Shown: piece by piece, positions 52,882 to 61,722 of the stretch
Numbering within the stretch: position 1 is the first letter of the stretch
Layout of the letters: the number at the start of each line of letters is the position of its first letter
Assembly: GCF_017165765.1 (NCBI RefSeq)
Contig: NZ_JAFGZD010000022.1
Coordinates: forward strand, 1 to 64,000
Length of the DNA stretch: 64,000 bases
DNA from: Pseudomonas capsici
GTDB lineage: Bacteria > Pseudomonadota > Gammaproteobacteria > Pseudomonadales > Pseudomonadaceae
Reading direction: 5' to 3'
The notes under the pieces: model-generated
Seen by the model: the letters and a program-made list of their open reading frames with translations, nothing else
Told to the model about the DNA's origin: nothing
Databases searched by the model: none
Program-made: the position numbers and the translations under genes

Positions 52882-52907
52882 AACGCCTTCCGGATCAGAG
52901 AACCGCA

Positions 52908-53675
52908 ATGCAACGAGTGAGACATTTTTACCGGGAGCTGGCCGCGGGTCGGCTCCTGATGGCCTTTCAGCCTGTGGTAGCGCTCCCAGCGCTGGGCCAT
53001 ATTCTTTACCACGAAGCCCTGCTCCGGCACTCGAGCGCTGTCCGCCAGCCCTTCGCGCCGTTTGCCCGACTCGAGAAACTGGGCATGATGCTGAGGCTGG
53101 ACCTGAGCGTGATGAGCACCGTGATTCAAAGACTGCGACTGCATCCCGACTTATCCCTGAGCTGCAATATCTCCGCGCAAAGCGCAATTCTCGCTGAAGG
53201 CTGGCAGCCCCTTCTGCAACAGTTGCTCGAAGAGCCCGAAGTGGCCTGTCGACTGGTGATCGAAATTACCGAAAGCGCTGCAACTCCAGACATTCCCATG
53301 GCCGTCGACTTTGTGAACGCCATGCGTGCCACCGGTTGCCGGATCGCGGTGGACGACTTTGGCTCCGGCTACAGCACACTGGAATTCATCCTGCAGTCGC
53401 GCCCGGACATCATCAAGATCGATCAGGGCTACATGAAACGGGCACGGACAAATCCGCTCGGACGCACCACCCTCTCGCATTTGCTGCCCTTGTGTAAAAG
53501 CCTTGCGCCCTGCGTGATCGTCGAAGGCATCGAAACCCGGGCCGACAGTGAGATGGTCAATGATCTGGGCGGTGAATGGGGTCAGGGATACCTGTTGGGC
53601 AGGCCTTCGCTGGAAACACTCGGGACGCCCTGTAAAGTGCTCGCAGCGTTTCAGCCCTCCGTGCCCGGAGACTGA
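52908..53675 (+). CDS. EAL domain protein (c-di-GMP phosphodiesterase)
   Basis: 255 aa and only the EAL domain. YHEALLRH carries the EAL motif. SLSCNISAQS, VIEITESAAT, IAVDDFGSGYS, IIKIDQGYM and VIVEGIETRAD keep all catalytic acidic and lysine residues. EAL-only proteins often hydrolyse c-di-GMP when bound to a partner. It is 26 bp behind the chemoreceptor gene, so both may be co-expressed, linking sensing with c-di-GMP turnover. Confidence 0.85.
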   Translation: MQRVRHFYRELAAGRLLMAFQPVVALPALGHILYHEALLRHSSAVRQPFAPFARLEKLGMMLRLDLSVMSTVIQRLRLHPDLSLSCNISAQSAILAEGWQPLLQQLLEEPEVACRLVIEITESAATPDIPMAVDFVNAMRATGCRIAVDDFGSGYSTLEFILQSRPDIIKIDQGYMKRARTNPLGRTTLSHLLPLCKSLAPCVIVEGIETRADSEMVNDLGGEWGQGYLLGRPSLETLGTPCKVLAAFQPSVPGD

Positions 53676-53713
53676 CAGCCACGTCATGAGGCGACAGAAT
53701 CGGACAAGGGGTA

Positions 53714-53738
53714 AGCCGCCCCGATTGCCGGGGCGGCT
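53714..53738. terminator. Hairpin between the EAL gene and the OpuC-type operon
   Basis: AGCCGCCCC (53714-53722) pairs perfectly with GGGGCGGCT (53730-53738). The hairpin lies between converging genes. Confidence 0.65.
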
Positions 53739-53744
53739 GATGGA

Positions 53745-54899
53745 TCAGGCTACGGCTTCGGCCGGCGAAACGATGCTGGTCTTCATGCCACGAGAACGGC
53801 CGGAGCTCAGGTAAGCGGCAATCGACTCTTGCGTCACCTCACCCAGGAACACCCGCTCGGCATCCAGCACCGGCAGCCAGGCGCGGTTGAACTCGTACAT
53901 GCGCGACAACAGGATGCGCAGGTGCTCGTCGTAAGCGGCGATGGCGTTGAACTCGCGCAGGAACTGGGCACAGGTGCCCTGCTGGCGATGCAGGTCGCGG
54001 CGACGCACGTAACCCAGCGCCTTGTTCTCGGCATCGGTGACGACGATGTAACGACGGTCGTTTTCGTCCATCACTTCCAGCGCGTCGGCCACCGGGGTTT
54101 CCGGGCTCACCGACGGGGCGTTGTCGGCCGCGTCCTCGGCCTTGACCAGCAGCAGGCGCTTGAGGGTGCTGTCCTGGCCGACGAAGTTGCTGACGAACTC
54201 GTCCGCCGGGTGCGCCAGCAAGGTGTCCGGATGGTCGATCTGCAACAGCTTGCCCGCCCGGAAGATCGCAATCTTGTCGCCCAGCTTGAGGGCTTCATCG
54301 ATATCGTGGCTGACCATGATCACGGTCTTGTTCAATGCACGCTGCATCTCGAAGAACTCGTTCTGGATCATCTCGCGGTTGATCGGGTCGACGGCGCCAA
54401 ATGGCTCGTCCATCAGCAAGACCGGCGCTTCGGCTGCCAGGGCACGAATCACGCCGATGCGCTGCTGCTGACCACCGGACAGCTCACGCGGGTAGCGATG
54501 CAGATACTGCTTGGGCTCAAGCTTGATCATGTTCATCAGTTCGCGGGCGCGGTCGTGGCAGCGTTTCTTGTCCCAACCGAGCAGCTTGGGCACGACCACG
54601 ATGTTTTCCTCGATGGTCATGTTCGGGAACAGGCCGATCTGCTGGATCACGTACCCGATGTTGCGACGCAGGGTCACTTCGTCCAGGTCGGTGGTGTCTT
54701 CGCCGTTGATCAGCACCTTGCCGGAAGTCGGCACGATCAGGCGGTTGATCATTTTCAGCGTGGTGCTCTTGCCGCAACCCGAAGGCCCGAGGAAGACGCA
54801 GATCTCACCTTCATTGACGGTCAGACTTACCGAATCCACGGCTTTGACGTCTTTGCCGTTGGAGGTGAAGGTTTTGGTCAGATTCTGAAGTTCGATCAT
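53745..54899 (-). CDS. Compatible-solute ABC transporter ATP-binding protein with CBS pair (OpuC-type)
   Basis: 384 aa from ATG 54899; the longer frame overlaps the permease. Walker A is GPSGCGKST, signature LSGGQQQR and Walker B VLLMDEPFGAVD. The C-terminal 120 residues contain two CBS domains (VADALEVMDENDRRYIVVTDAENKALGYV, then FNRAWLPVLDAERVFLGEV), which sense ionic strength in OpuA/OpuC-type transporters. The start overlaps the permease stop by 4 bp. It is the last gene of the operon. Confidence 0.92.
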   Translation of the reverse strand: MIELQNLTKTFTSNGKDVKAVDSVSLTVNEGEICVFLGPSGCGKSTTLKMINRLIVPTSGKVLINGEDTTDLDEVTLRRNIGYVIQQIGLFPNMTIEENIVVVPKLLGWDKKRCHDRARELMNMIKLEPKQYLHRYPRELSGGQQQRIGVIRALAAEAPVLLMDEPFGAVDPINREMIQNEFFEMQRALNKTVIMVSHDIDEALKLGDKIAIFRAGKLLQIDHPDTLLAHPADEFVSNFVGQDSTLKRLLLVKAEDAADNAPSVSPETPVADALEVMDENDRRYIVVTDAENKALGYVRRRDLHRQQGTCAQFLREFNAIAAYDEHLRILLSRMYEFNRAWLPVLDAERVFLGEVTQESIAAYLSSGRSRGMKTSIVSPAEAVA

Positions 54900-55549
54900 T
54901 TGAGCAATCCTTTTGGAGTCAGGCTGCGTTGCAGCCATTGCAGGAGCAGGTCGGCGAAGATGGCCAGAATGCTGACCAGCACCGCGCCGACGATCAGCAT
55001 CGACATGTCGCTGCGGCTGATCGAGGCAAGAATGAGTACGCCCAGACCACCGGCACCGATGGTGGCGGCGATGGTCATGACACCGATGTTCATCACCACG
55101 GCAGTACGCACACCAGCGAGGATCACCGGTACGGCAATCGGCAGTTCAACCATGCGCAGACGCTGGCCGAAGGTCATGCCGATGCCTTTGGCGGCTTCGC
55201 GGATACCGGCGTCGACACCGGTCAGGGCCAGGTAGGTGTTGCGCATGATCGGCAGCAGGGAATAGAGAAACACCGCCGTGATCGCAGGCAGCGGGCCAAG
55301 GCCCTGGCCGAACTTGGAGTAAAACGGCAGCAGCAGGCCGAACAGGGCAATGGACGGCACGGTCAGCAAGACCGTGGCGCTGGCCTGCAGCGGCCCGGCC
55401 AGCGCCGGAAAGCGGGTCATCAGAATGCCCAGGGGCACACCGATCAGAATTGCCAGGCTGACGGCAATACCGACCAGAGTGACGTGCTGCCAGGTCAGTT
55501 GCATGACCTGGGCCCAGTCCAGATGGGAGAAGGCGTCAAAGAAACTCAT
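54896..55549 (-). CDS. OpuC-type ABC transporter permease
   Basis: 217 aa from ATG 55549, with AAGGAG upstream. About five membrane segments are seen (TLVGIAVSLAILIGVPLGIL, VLLTVPSIALFGLLLPFY, VILAGVRTAVVMNIGVMTIAATIGAGGLGVLIL). The EAA loop is EAAKGIGMTFGQRLRMVELPIAVPVILAG. It pairs with the second permease of the operon (56472-57185). Confidence 0.92.
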   Translation of the reverse strand: MSFFDAFSHLDWAQVMQLTWQHVTLVGIAVSLAILIGVPLGILMTRFPALAGPLQASATVLLTVPSIALFGLLLPFYSKFGQGLGPLPAITAVFLYSLLPIMRNTYLALTGVDAGIREAAKGIGMTFGQRLRMVELPIAVPVILAGVRTAVVMNIGVMTIAATIGAGGLGVLILASISRSDMSMLIVGAVLVSILAIFADLLLQWLQRSLTPKGLLK

Positions 55550-55562
55550 ATCGTCTCCTTCC

Positions 55563-56456
55563 TTAATTGAGTGGATGCTGGCGCAGGAAGTCTGCGGCCA
55601 CCGCGGACGGGCTTTCATGACCGACATCGACGCGGGCGTTGAGCTCGATCATGGTCTGGGTATCCAGAAGGTCGGCCAGAGGCTTGAGCAGCGTGGCGAT
55701 TTCCGGATGGGCATCGAGATACTCCTGACGAATCACCGGCGCTGCGGTGTAGTCCGGGAAGTAGTGTTTGTCGTCTTCCAGTACCTTGAGTTTGAAGGCG
55801 TTCAGACGTCCGTCGGTGGTGTACACCAGTCCGGCGAAGACTTGCCCGTTACGCAAGGCGGTGTAGACCAGCCCGGCATCCATCTGCCGGGTATTCTCGC
55901 GACCGAGATTCATGTCGTAATGCTTGACCATGCCGAGCAGGCCATCGGAACGATTGGCAAATTCGGTGTCCAGCGCTACGACATGACCCTCTTTGGCTTC
56001 ATCCTTGAGCACCTTGGTCAGATCGCTCATGGTGTTGACCTGCGGGTATCGTTCGGCAATTTTCTGCGGCAGCGCCAGGGCATAGGTGTTGTTGAAACGG
56101 GACGGGGAAAGCCAGACTAGGCCTTTCTTCGCATCCACTTCTTTCACCCGTGCGTAGGTCTGTTCGCTGTCGAGCTTTTCATCGATATGGTTGTAGGCCA
56201 CCAGTGACACACCGGTGTATTCCCACAACAGGTCGAGCTGACCGCTTTCCTGTGCGCTGCGGGCCAGGTTGCTGCCCAGGCCACCGGTGATCTGCACGTC
56301 GAAATTCTTGGTGCGCAGGTATTGCGCGGTGAGTTCGGAGAGCATGGTCTGCTCGGTAAATACTCGGGCGCCGATGCGCAGCAAAGGCTTTTCGGCAGCC
56401 TGGGCAAAACTGCCGAACAGCAGCCCGAAACCCAGTAACAAAGCTAGTTTTTTCAT
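55563..56456 (-). CDS. OpuC/OsmF-type substrate-binding protein
   Basis: 297 aa. The signal peptide (KKLALLLGFGLLFGSFAQA) is followed by AEKPLLRIGARVFTEQTMLSELTAQYL and GQLDLLWEYTGVSLVAYN, the quaternary-ammonium-binding OpuAC fold. It binds glycine betaine, choline or related compounds. It has no lipobox, so it is a soluble periplasmic protein. The gene lies between the two permease genes. Confidence 0.9.
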   Translation of the reverse strand: MKKLALLLGFGLLFGSFAQAAEKPLLRIGARVFTEQTMLSELTAQYLRTKNFDVQITGGLGSNLARSAQESGQLDLLWEYTGVSLVAYNHIDEKLDSEQTYARVKEVDAKKGLVWLSPSRFNNTYALALPQKIAERYPQVNTMSDLTKVLKDEAKEGHVVALDTEFANRSDGLLGMVKHYDMNLGRENTRQMDAGLVYTALRNGQVFAGLVYTTDGRLNAFKLKVLEDDKHYFPDYTAAPVIRQEYLDAHPEIATLLKPLADLLDTQTMIELNARVDVGHESPSAVAADFLRQHPLN

Positions 56457-56471
56457 CGTAGATCCTTTCTC

Positions 56472-57185
56472 TCAGCGGCTCAGGCCGCGCTCCAGCCAGA
56501 GGCGACTCACCAGAGTGACCAGGCCATCGAGCACCAGGGCCAGCAGCGCCGTACACGCCGCACCCAGCAGCAATTGCGGCTGATTGTTCAGGGCGATACC
56601 GGGGAAGATCAGGCTGCCCAGACTGTTGGCACCGATCAGGAACGCCAGTGGCGCGGTTCCCACGTTGATCGCCAGCGCCACGCGAACACCGCCCACAATG
56701 ATCGGCACGGCATTGGGCAGCTCGACTTGCAGCAACACCTGACGCGGTGTCATGCCGATGCCGGTGGCGGCTTCCTTGAGTGAACCCTGAACGTTTTTCA
56801 GACCTTCGTAGGTGTTGCGCACGATGGGCAACAACGAGGCGAGGAACAAAGCGAAGATGGCCGGACCACTGCCGATCCCGAGAATACCGAGAGCGATGGC
56901 CAGAACCGCGAGAGGAGGAACAGTGTTGCCAATGTTGAAGATCTGCATGAAGCGTTCGGCACGGCCGACCATGTTTGGTCGGCTGAGCACAATGCCGGCA
57001 GGAATACCGACCACGACAGCCGCCAACATTGAAACCAGAACCAGAACCAGATGAGCCTGCAGGTAGAACAGCAGATCATCCTTGTACTTCTCAAACGTAT
57101 CGATGCCGATCCAGTGGACCAGCAGGGCCAGGAGTACGATACCAGCCGTACCTCCCAACAGCCCCTTGCCATAGCGATTAGCCAC
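56472..57185 (-). CDS. OpuC-type ABC transporter permease, first gene of the operon
   Basis: 237 aa. GTG 57185 is the start because AAGGAG precedes it by 8 nt; the frame is open further upstream to 57317. It has six membrane segments (GIVLLALLVHWIGI, AHLVLVLVSMLAAVVVGIPAGIVL, VPPLAVLAIALGILGIG) and the EAA loop EAATGIGMTPRQVLLQVELPNAVPIIVGG. The region 57186-57530 upstream is shared with prfC and holds no further gene. Confidence 0.9.
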   Translation of the reverse strand: MANRYGKGLLGGTAGIVLLALLVHWIGIDTFEKYKDDLLFYLQAHLVLVLVSMLAAVVVGIPAGIVLSRPNMVGRAERFMQIFNIGNTVPPLAVLAIALGILGIGSGPAIFALFLASLLPIVRNTYEGLKNVQGSLKEAATGIGMTPRQVLLQVELPNAVPIIVGGVRVALAINVGTAPLAFLIGANSLGSLIFPGIALNNQPQLLLGAACTALLALVLDGLVTLVSRLWLERGLSR

Positions 57186-57486
57186 GGGCGGACTCCTTAT
57201 TTCAGTCGGCGAGCGCGCTGTCTTTGACGCTCGATAATGAGCGCCTGCAGTCACGTTCGCGAAGAGCAGCAGGTGGATCGCCAGTGAGGATTTTTCCTCG
57301 GCGAAGACACAGGCCATGAGCGCAGCTTCGTCAAGCTAACTTGCTGATTTATCAGCTCTTGAAGCAGGCTATACATAACCGGTTACAAGAGAGTGGACGT
57401 CTCCACGATCTGAAAGGTTCCCACGTGAGGCATTAATTGGCCACCCCGAATCGACTGAACGGCTCGGTTATTGCCTCAAGTTGAGC

Positions 57487-57492
57487 TATAAT
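57487..57492 (+). promoter_or_regulatory. Possible -10 of prfC
   Basis: A perfect TATAAT lies 38 bp before the prfC ATG. The -35 is weak (TCGGTT near 57464). Confidence 0.35.
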
Positions 57493-57530
57493 CTGCGCCC
57501 TTTTTTTGACTCTCTTTCAGGCGATTTCCC

Positions 57531-59114
57531 ATGACCCAACAGGCCGCCGAAGTCGCGAAACGCCGCACTTTCGCCATTATTTCCCACCCGGACGCCGGTA
57601 AAACCACCATCACGGAAAAACTGCTCCTGATGGGCAAGGCCATTTCCGTTGCCGGTACGGTCAAATCCCGTAAATCCGATCGTCATGCCACATCCGACTG
57701 GATGGAAATGGAGAAACAGCGCGGCATCTCCATCACCACCTCGGTCATGCAGTTCCCGTATCGCGAGCACATGATCAACCTGCTCGATACCCCGGGCCAC
57801 GAAGACTTCTCCGAAGACACCTACCGCACCCTGACGGCAGTGGACTCGGCGCTGATGGTTCTGGACGGCGGCAAGGGCGTAGAGCCGCGCACCATCGCCC
57901 TGATGGATGTCTGCCGTCTGCGCGACACGCCCATCGTCAGCTTCATCAACAAGCTCGACCGCGATATCCGCGACCCTATCGAGCTGCTGGACGAGATCGA
58001 GGCGGTCCTGAAGATCAAGGCTGCGCCGATCACCTGGCCGATTGGCTGCTACCGCGACTTCAAGGGTGTCTATCACCTGGCCGACGACTACATCATCGTC
58101 TACACCGCCGGTCACGGTCATGAACGCACCGAAACCCGAATCATCCAGAAACTGGATTCGGACGAAGCCCGCGCCCACCTGGGTGACGAGTACGACCGCT
58201 TCGTCGAACAACTGGAACTGGTGCAGGGCGCGTGCCACGAGTTCAATCAGGAAGAGTTCATCAACGGTCAACTGACCCCGGTGTTCTTCGGTACGGCATT
58301 GGGCAACTTCGGTGTCGATCACGTGCTCGACGCTGTGGTTGACTGGGCGCCCAAGCCTCTGGCGCGAGTCGCCAACGAGCGCAGCGTGGAGCCGGTGGAA
58401 GAGAAGTTCAGCGGTTTCGTGTTCAAGATCCAGGCGAACATGGACCCCAAGCACCGCGACCGTATCGCCTTCATGCGCATCTGTTCGGGCCGTTACGACA
58501 AGGGCATGAAAATGCGCCATGTACGTCTGGGCAAGGACGTTCGGATCGGCGACGCCCTGACCTTCTTCTCCTCGGAACGCGAGCAGCTTGAAGAAGCCTA
58601 TGCCGGCGACATCATCGGTCTGCACAACCATGGCACGATCCAGATCGGCGATACCTTCACCGAAGGCGAAAGCCTGGGCTTCACCGGTATCCCGCACTTC
58701 GCTCCGGAGCTGTTCCGCCGCGTACGTCTGAAAGATCCGCTCAAGTCCAAGCAACTGCGCCAGGGCCTGCAACAGTTGGCCGAAGAAGGGGCAACGCAGG
58801 TGTTCTTCCCGCTGCGCAGCAACGACATCATCCTCGGTGCCGTCGGTGTGCTGCAGTTCGATGTGGTCGCCAGCCGCCTCAAGGAAGAATACAAGGTCGA
58901 ATGCGCCTACGAGCCGATCACTGTCTGGTCTGCACGCTGGATCGACTGCGCAGACAAGAAGAAGCTCGAAGAGTTTGAAAACAAGGCAGTGGAAAACCTG
59001 GCACTGGACGGTGGCGGTCACCTGACCTACCTGGCCCCGACCCGCGTCAACCTGAGCCTGATGGAAGAGCGCTGGCCGGACGTGAAATTCCGCGCAACCC
59101 GCGAGCATCACTGA
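57531..59114 (+). CDS. prfC: Peptide chain release factor 3
   Basis: 527 aa. The GTPase motifs are G1 SHPDAGKTT, the switch region HATSDWMEMEKQRGISITTS, G3 DTPGHEDF and G4 NKLDRD. Domain 2 and 3 segments follow (GFVFKIQANMDPKHRDRIAFMRI, then GVLQFDVVASRLKEEYKVE). RF3 removes RF1/RF2 from the ribosome after peptide release. The start is well placed and length is standard. It is monocistronic and ends in a REP-like palindrome. Confidence 0.97.
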   Translation: MTQQAAEVAKRRTFAIISHPDAGKTTITEKLLLMGKAISVAGTVKSRKSDRHATSDWMEMEKQRGISITTSVMQFPYREHMINLLDTPGHEDFSEDTYRTLTAVDSALMVLDGGKGVEPRTIALMDVCRLRDTPIVSFINKLDRDIRDPIELLDEIEAVLKIKAAPITWPIGCYRDFKGVYHLADDYIIVYTAGHGHERTETRIIQKLDSDEARAHLGDEYDRFVEQLELVQGACHEFNQEEFINGQLTPVFFGTALGNFGVDHVLDAVVDWAPKPLARVANERSVEPVEEKFSGFVFKIQANMDPKHRDRIAFMRICSGRYDKGMKMRHVRLGKDVRIGDALTFFSSEREQLEEAYAGDIIGLHNHGTIQIGDTFTEGESLGFTGIPHFAPELFRRVRLKDPLKSKQLRQGLQQLAEEGATQVFFPLRSNDIILGAVGVLQFDVVASRLKEEYKVECAYEPITVWSARWIDCADKKKLEEFENKAVENLALDGGGHLTYLAPTRVNLSLMEERWPDVKFRATREHH

Positions 59115-59122
59115 CCCACGTG

Positions 59123-59154
59123 GGAGCGAATTCATTCGCCAATGAATTCGCTCC
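59123..59154. repeat. REP-like palindrome after prfC
   Basis: GGAGCGAATTCATT (59123-59136) pairs with AATGAATTCGCTCC (59141-59154). It shares its GCGAATTCATTCGC core with 17286-17299 and lies between the convergent prfC and LysR genes. Confidence 0.85.
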
Positions 59155-59164
59155 TACCGGTTTG

Positions 59165-60064
59165 TCATTTGCAGGCGTATTGCGCCAGCTTTTCCTGCAT
59201 GAAATCCAGAAAGCACTGAATTCTCAGTGCCAGCTTCGAGTTACGGTAGTACACCGCATGGATGGGCTGCCGATACCCGCTGTGGGCATCGGCCAGCACA
59301 ACCTGAAGACGCCCCTCACGAATATCTTCATGGGTCATGAAGTGCGACAGGCACACGATCCCCTCTCCCGCCAGTGCAAGGTGACGCAATGTGTCTCCGC
59401 TGGATGCTGACAAGGTCGGCTGAATCGGCCAGCGATCTCCACCTGCATGACGCAGCGGCCAGTTATTGAGGGTTTCGCTGTGGGAGAATCCCAGCAACGT
59501 ATGGCTCGCCAGATCCTCGACCGAGGTCGGTACGCCGTGTCGCTCCAAATAGAGCGGGCTGGCCAGAATATTGATTGGAGAACAGCCCAGAGAGCGGGCA
59601 TGCAGGGTCGAATCGGCCAGGATGCCGATACGGATCGCAATGTCGGTGTTCTGCTCCAGCAGGTCGATCACCTGATCGTTGCTGTTGAGTTCGAGCTGAA
59701 TATCCGGATAAAGCCGGCGAAACTCGGCCACGTAAGGCACGACCGAATGCAACATGAACGGCGAAGCGGCGTTGACCCGCAGGCGGCCGGACGGCCGCTG
59801 TCGGGACAGGGACAGATGTTCTTCCAGGTCTTCCATCTGCTCGAGAATCTGCCGGGCACGTTCCAGGAAGAACTTGCCCTCCTCCGTCAGATCCATACGC
59901 CGCGTCGTGCGGTTGATCAGCGTGGTTTCCAGCTTGGCCTCAAGCCGCGCCAGGGTCCGGCTGATCCCGGAAGGCGTCTGCCCCATGTGCTCGGCCGCTG
60001 CGGAGATCGAACCCTTTTCGATCACCGAAACGAAGACCTGCAATTCATCTGACCTGGCTTTCAT
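59165..60064 (-). CDS. LysR-family transcriptional regulator
   Basis: 299 aa with helix-turn-helix at about 5-62 (FVSVIEKGSISAAAEHMGQTPSGISRTLARLEAKLE) and a ligand-binding domain from about 90. It follows mdaB on the same strand by 39 bp, so the two probably form an operon, which is less usual than the divergent LysR layout. Its target may be mdaB itself or the operon; the inducer is unknown. Confidence 0.88.
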   Translation of the reverse strand: MKARSDELQVFVSVIEKGSISAAAEHMGQTPSGISRTLARLEAKLETTLINRTTRRMDLTEEGKFFLERARQILEQMEDLEEHLSLSRQRPSGRLRVNAASPFMLHSVVPYVAEFRRLYPDIQLELNSNDQVIDLLEQNTDIAIRIGILADSTLHARSLGCSPINILASPLYLERHGVPTSVEDLASHTLLGFSHSETLNNWPLRHAGGDRWPIQPTLSASSGDTLRHLALAGEGIVCLSHFMTHEDIREGRLQVVLADAHSGYRQPIHAVYYRNSKLALRIQCFLDFMQEKLAQYACK

Positions 60065-60103
60065 TACTGCTCTCTACTCAAGACAGGCTGGATATTAGCG
60101 TTG

Positions 60104-60688
60104 TTACACGCCAAAAACCCGAGCCAGATGAGCTTCATAGCGCTTCACGTCATTGTCGATATCGGGACGCTTCATCACATCGACGGCCAGAAAGGTCGGC
60201 AAACCGGTCATGCCCAGAAACTGGTTGGCCTTGTGAAACGGGAAATACACGGCATCCACGCCCTTGGCTTCGAAGAAGTCGGTCGGGTCATCGAAGGCCT
60301 GCTGCGGAGCATTCCAGGTAGCGGAAATCATGTATTGCCTGCCCTGCAGCAAGCCGCCGCTGCCGTACTTCTGCGAAGCATCGGAACGGGTACGACCATC
60401 GTTGGCGTACAGGCTGCCATGACCTTCGGTGAAGACTTCGTCGATGTACTTTTTCACCGTCCACGGCGCGCCCATCCACCAGCCCGGCATCTGCCAGACG
60501 ATGACATCCGCCCAGAGAAACTTCTGAACCTCTTCGGCCAGATCGTAGCCGCCATCGATAAAGGTTTCCTTCACGTCGAAACCGGCGCGGTCCATGAAAG
60601 CCACACCGGCTTCATGCAAGGTCGCGTTATAGCGCCCTTCAGAGTGAGCGAATTGTTTACCGCCGTTCAGGAACAGAATCTTTTTCAT
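60104..60688 (-). CDS. mdaB: NAD(P)H:quinone reductase MdaB-like
   Basis: 194 aa from ATG 60688, with GAGG upstream; the frame extends to 60838. It has the flavodoxin-like fold of MdaB (KKILFLNGGKQFAHSEGRYN, then ADVIVWQMPGWWMGAPWTVKKYIDEVFTEGHG). MdaB is a FAD-dependent NADPH-quinone reductase that protects against quinone and oxidative stress. The following LysR gene may control it. Confidence 0.9.
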   Translation of the reverse strand: MKKILFLNGGKQFAHSEGRYNATLHEAGVAFMDRAGFDVKETFIDGGYDLAEEVQKFLWADVIVWQMPGWWMGAPWTVKKYIDEVFTEGHGSLYANDGRTRSDASQKYGSGGLLQGRQYMISATWNAPQQAFDDPTDFFEAKGVDAVYFPFHKANQFLGMTGLPTFLAVDVMKRPDIDNDVKRYEAHLARVFGV

Positions 60689-60859
60689 GTCAGCCTCATG
60701 GATAAATGCTTGAAGACCTGGCCAGTCGAAAGCCGGATCGAAAGTCAAAAACGATGGGCAGCAGAATAAAGAAGCACGTGCAGGTGAGTAAGAAGCCATC
60801 AGGCAAAATACCTTTGCCTGAACATCACGAATCACCAAACATTATTGATTTGAAAATAC

Positions 60860-61624
60860 TCAGCCTGCGATCAGCAGATGCAACCCAAGGGCTCCCATCC
60901 CGACAAAGAACACCCGCCTGAACATCGGGGCACTGATTCGCTGGCGCAACCATTGGCCCAACTGCATGCCAATCAAGGCCGGGATCAGCGCCAGCAGTGA
61001 AGCACCCAGTTCACCACCACCCAGCGAACCGTTCCACAGCAGGCCGACCGCCAGCGCCAGTGTCGATACGGTGAATGACAATCCCAGCGCCTGCACCAGT
61101 TCATTACGTTCAAGCCCCAGCGCTTGCAGATAAGGCACGGCAGGAATCACGAACACTCCGGTAGCCGAAGTGATGATCCCGGTAAGAAAACCACAGGCAG
61201 GCCCGAGCCAGCGCTCGGCAGTGGCGGAAACCCTGAACGTGGGCAGAAACAGTCCGCTCAGCGCATAGAGCAACAAGGCTGCGCCCAGCGCCCGGGTCAT
61301 GGAATGCCCGCCACTGATACCCAGCCAGAAAGAGCCCAGAAATGTGCCGACCACGATCAGGCTCAGTAACGGCCACAAGCGCCTGAGCAGCGAGCGCAGA
61401 TGCCCGCCTGTCGCCAGTTGCCAGATATTGGTGACCGTCGAAGGAATGATCAGCAAGGCGGCAGCCTGTGCCGGTAACATAGCCAGGCCCAACAACCCCA
61501 TGGCCACTGTCGGCAAGCCAAGCCCGATCACGCCCTTGACCGTGCCGGCCAGCAGGAAAGTGCCAATGACCAGTGCGGTCAGGCCCCAGCCGATGCTTTG
61601 ATAAAAATCCAGGAATGTGTTCAT
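60860..61624 (-). CDS. TSUP / TauE-SafE family membrane transporter
   Basis: 254 aa and about eight membrane segments, with TALVIGTFLLAGTVKGVIGLGLPTVAMGLLGLAML at the N-terminus and the second repeat FLTGIITSATGVFVIPAVPYLQALG. It belongs to the TSUP family but differs from the copy at 11429. AGGATAGGG precedes the ATG. It is divergent from the LysR gene at 61723, its probable regulator. The substrate is unknown. Confidence 0.85.
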   Translation of the reverse strand: MNTFLDFYQSIGWGLTALVIGTFLLAGTVKGVIGLGLPTVAMGLLGLAMLPAQAAALLIIPSTVTNIWQLATGGHLRSLLRRLWPLLSLIVVGTFLGSFWLGISGGHSMTRALGAALLLYALSGLFLPTFRVSATAERWLGPACGFLTGIITSATGVFVIPAVPYLQALGLERNELVQALGLSFTVSTLALAVGLLWNGSLGGGELGASLLALIPALIGMQLGQWLRQRISAPMFRRVFFVGMGALGLHLLIAG

Positions 61625-61722
61625 GGCCCTATCCTGAACCCGGGGAATGGTTTTGAATATCAGTCATCGACCGAGTCAGCCTCAGGAAAAAACAGAGGCT
61701 GAGCCACACTGCGAGCATCTGC

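Noticed and set aside
57486..59135. 549-codon minus-strand ORF opposite prfC
   Set aside because: Antisense to release factor 3, which has all GTPase motifs.
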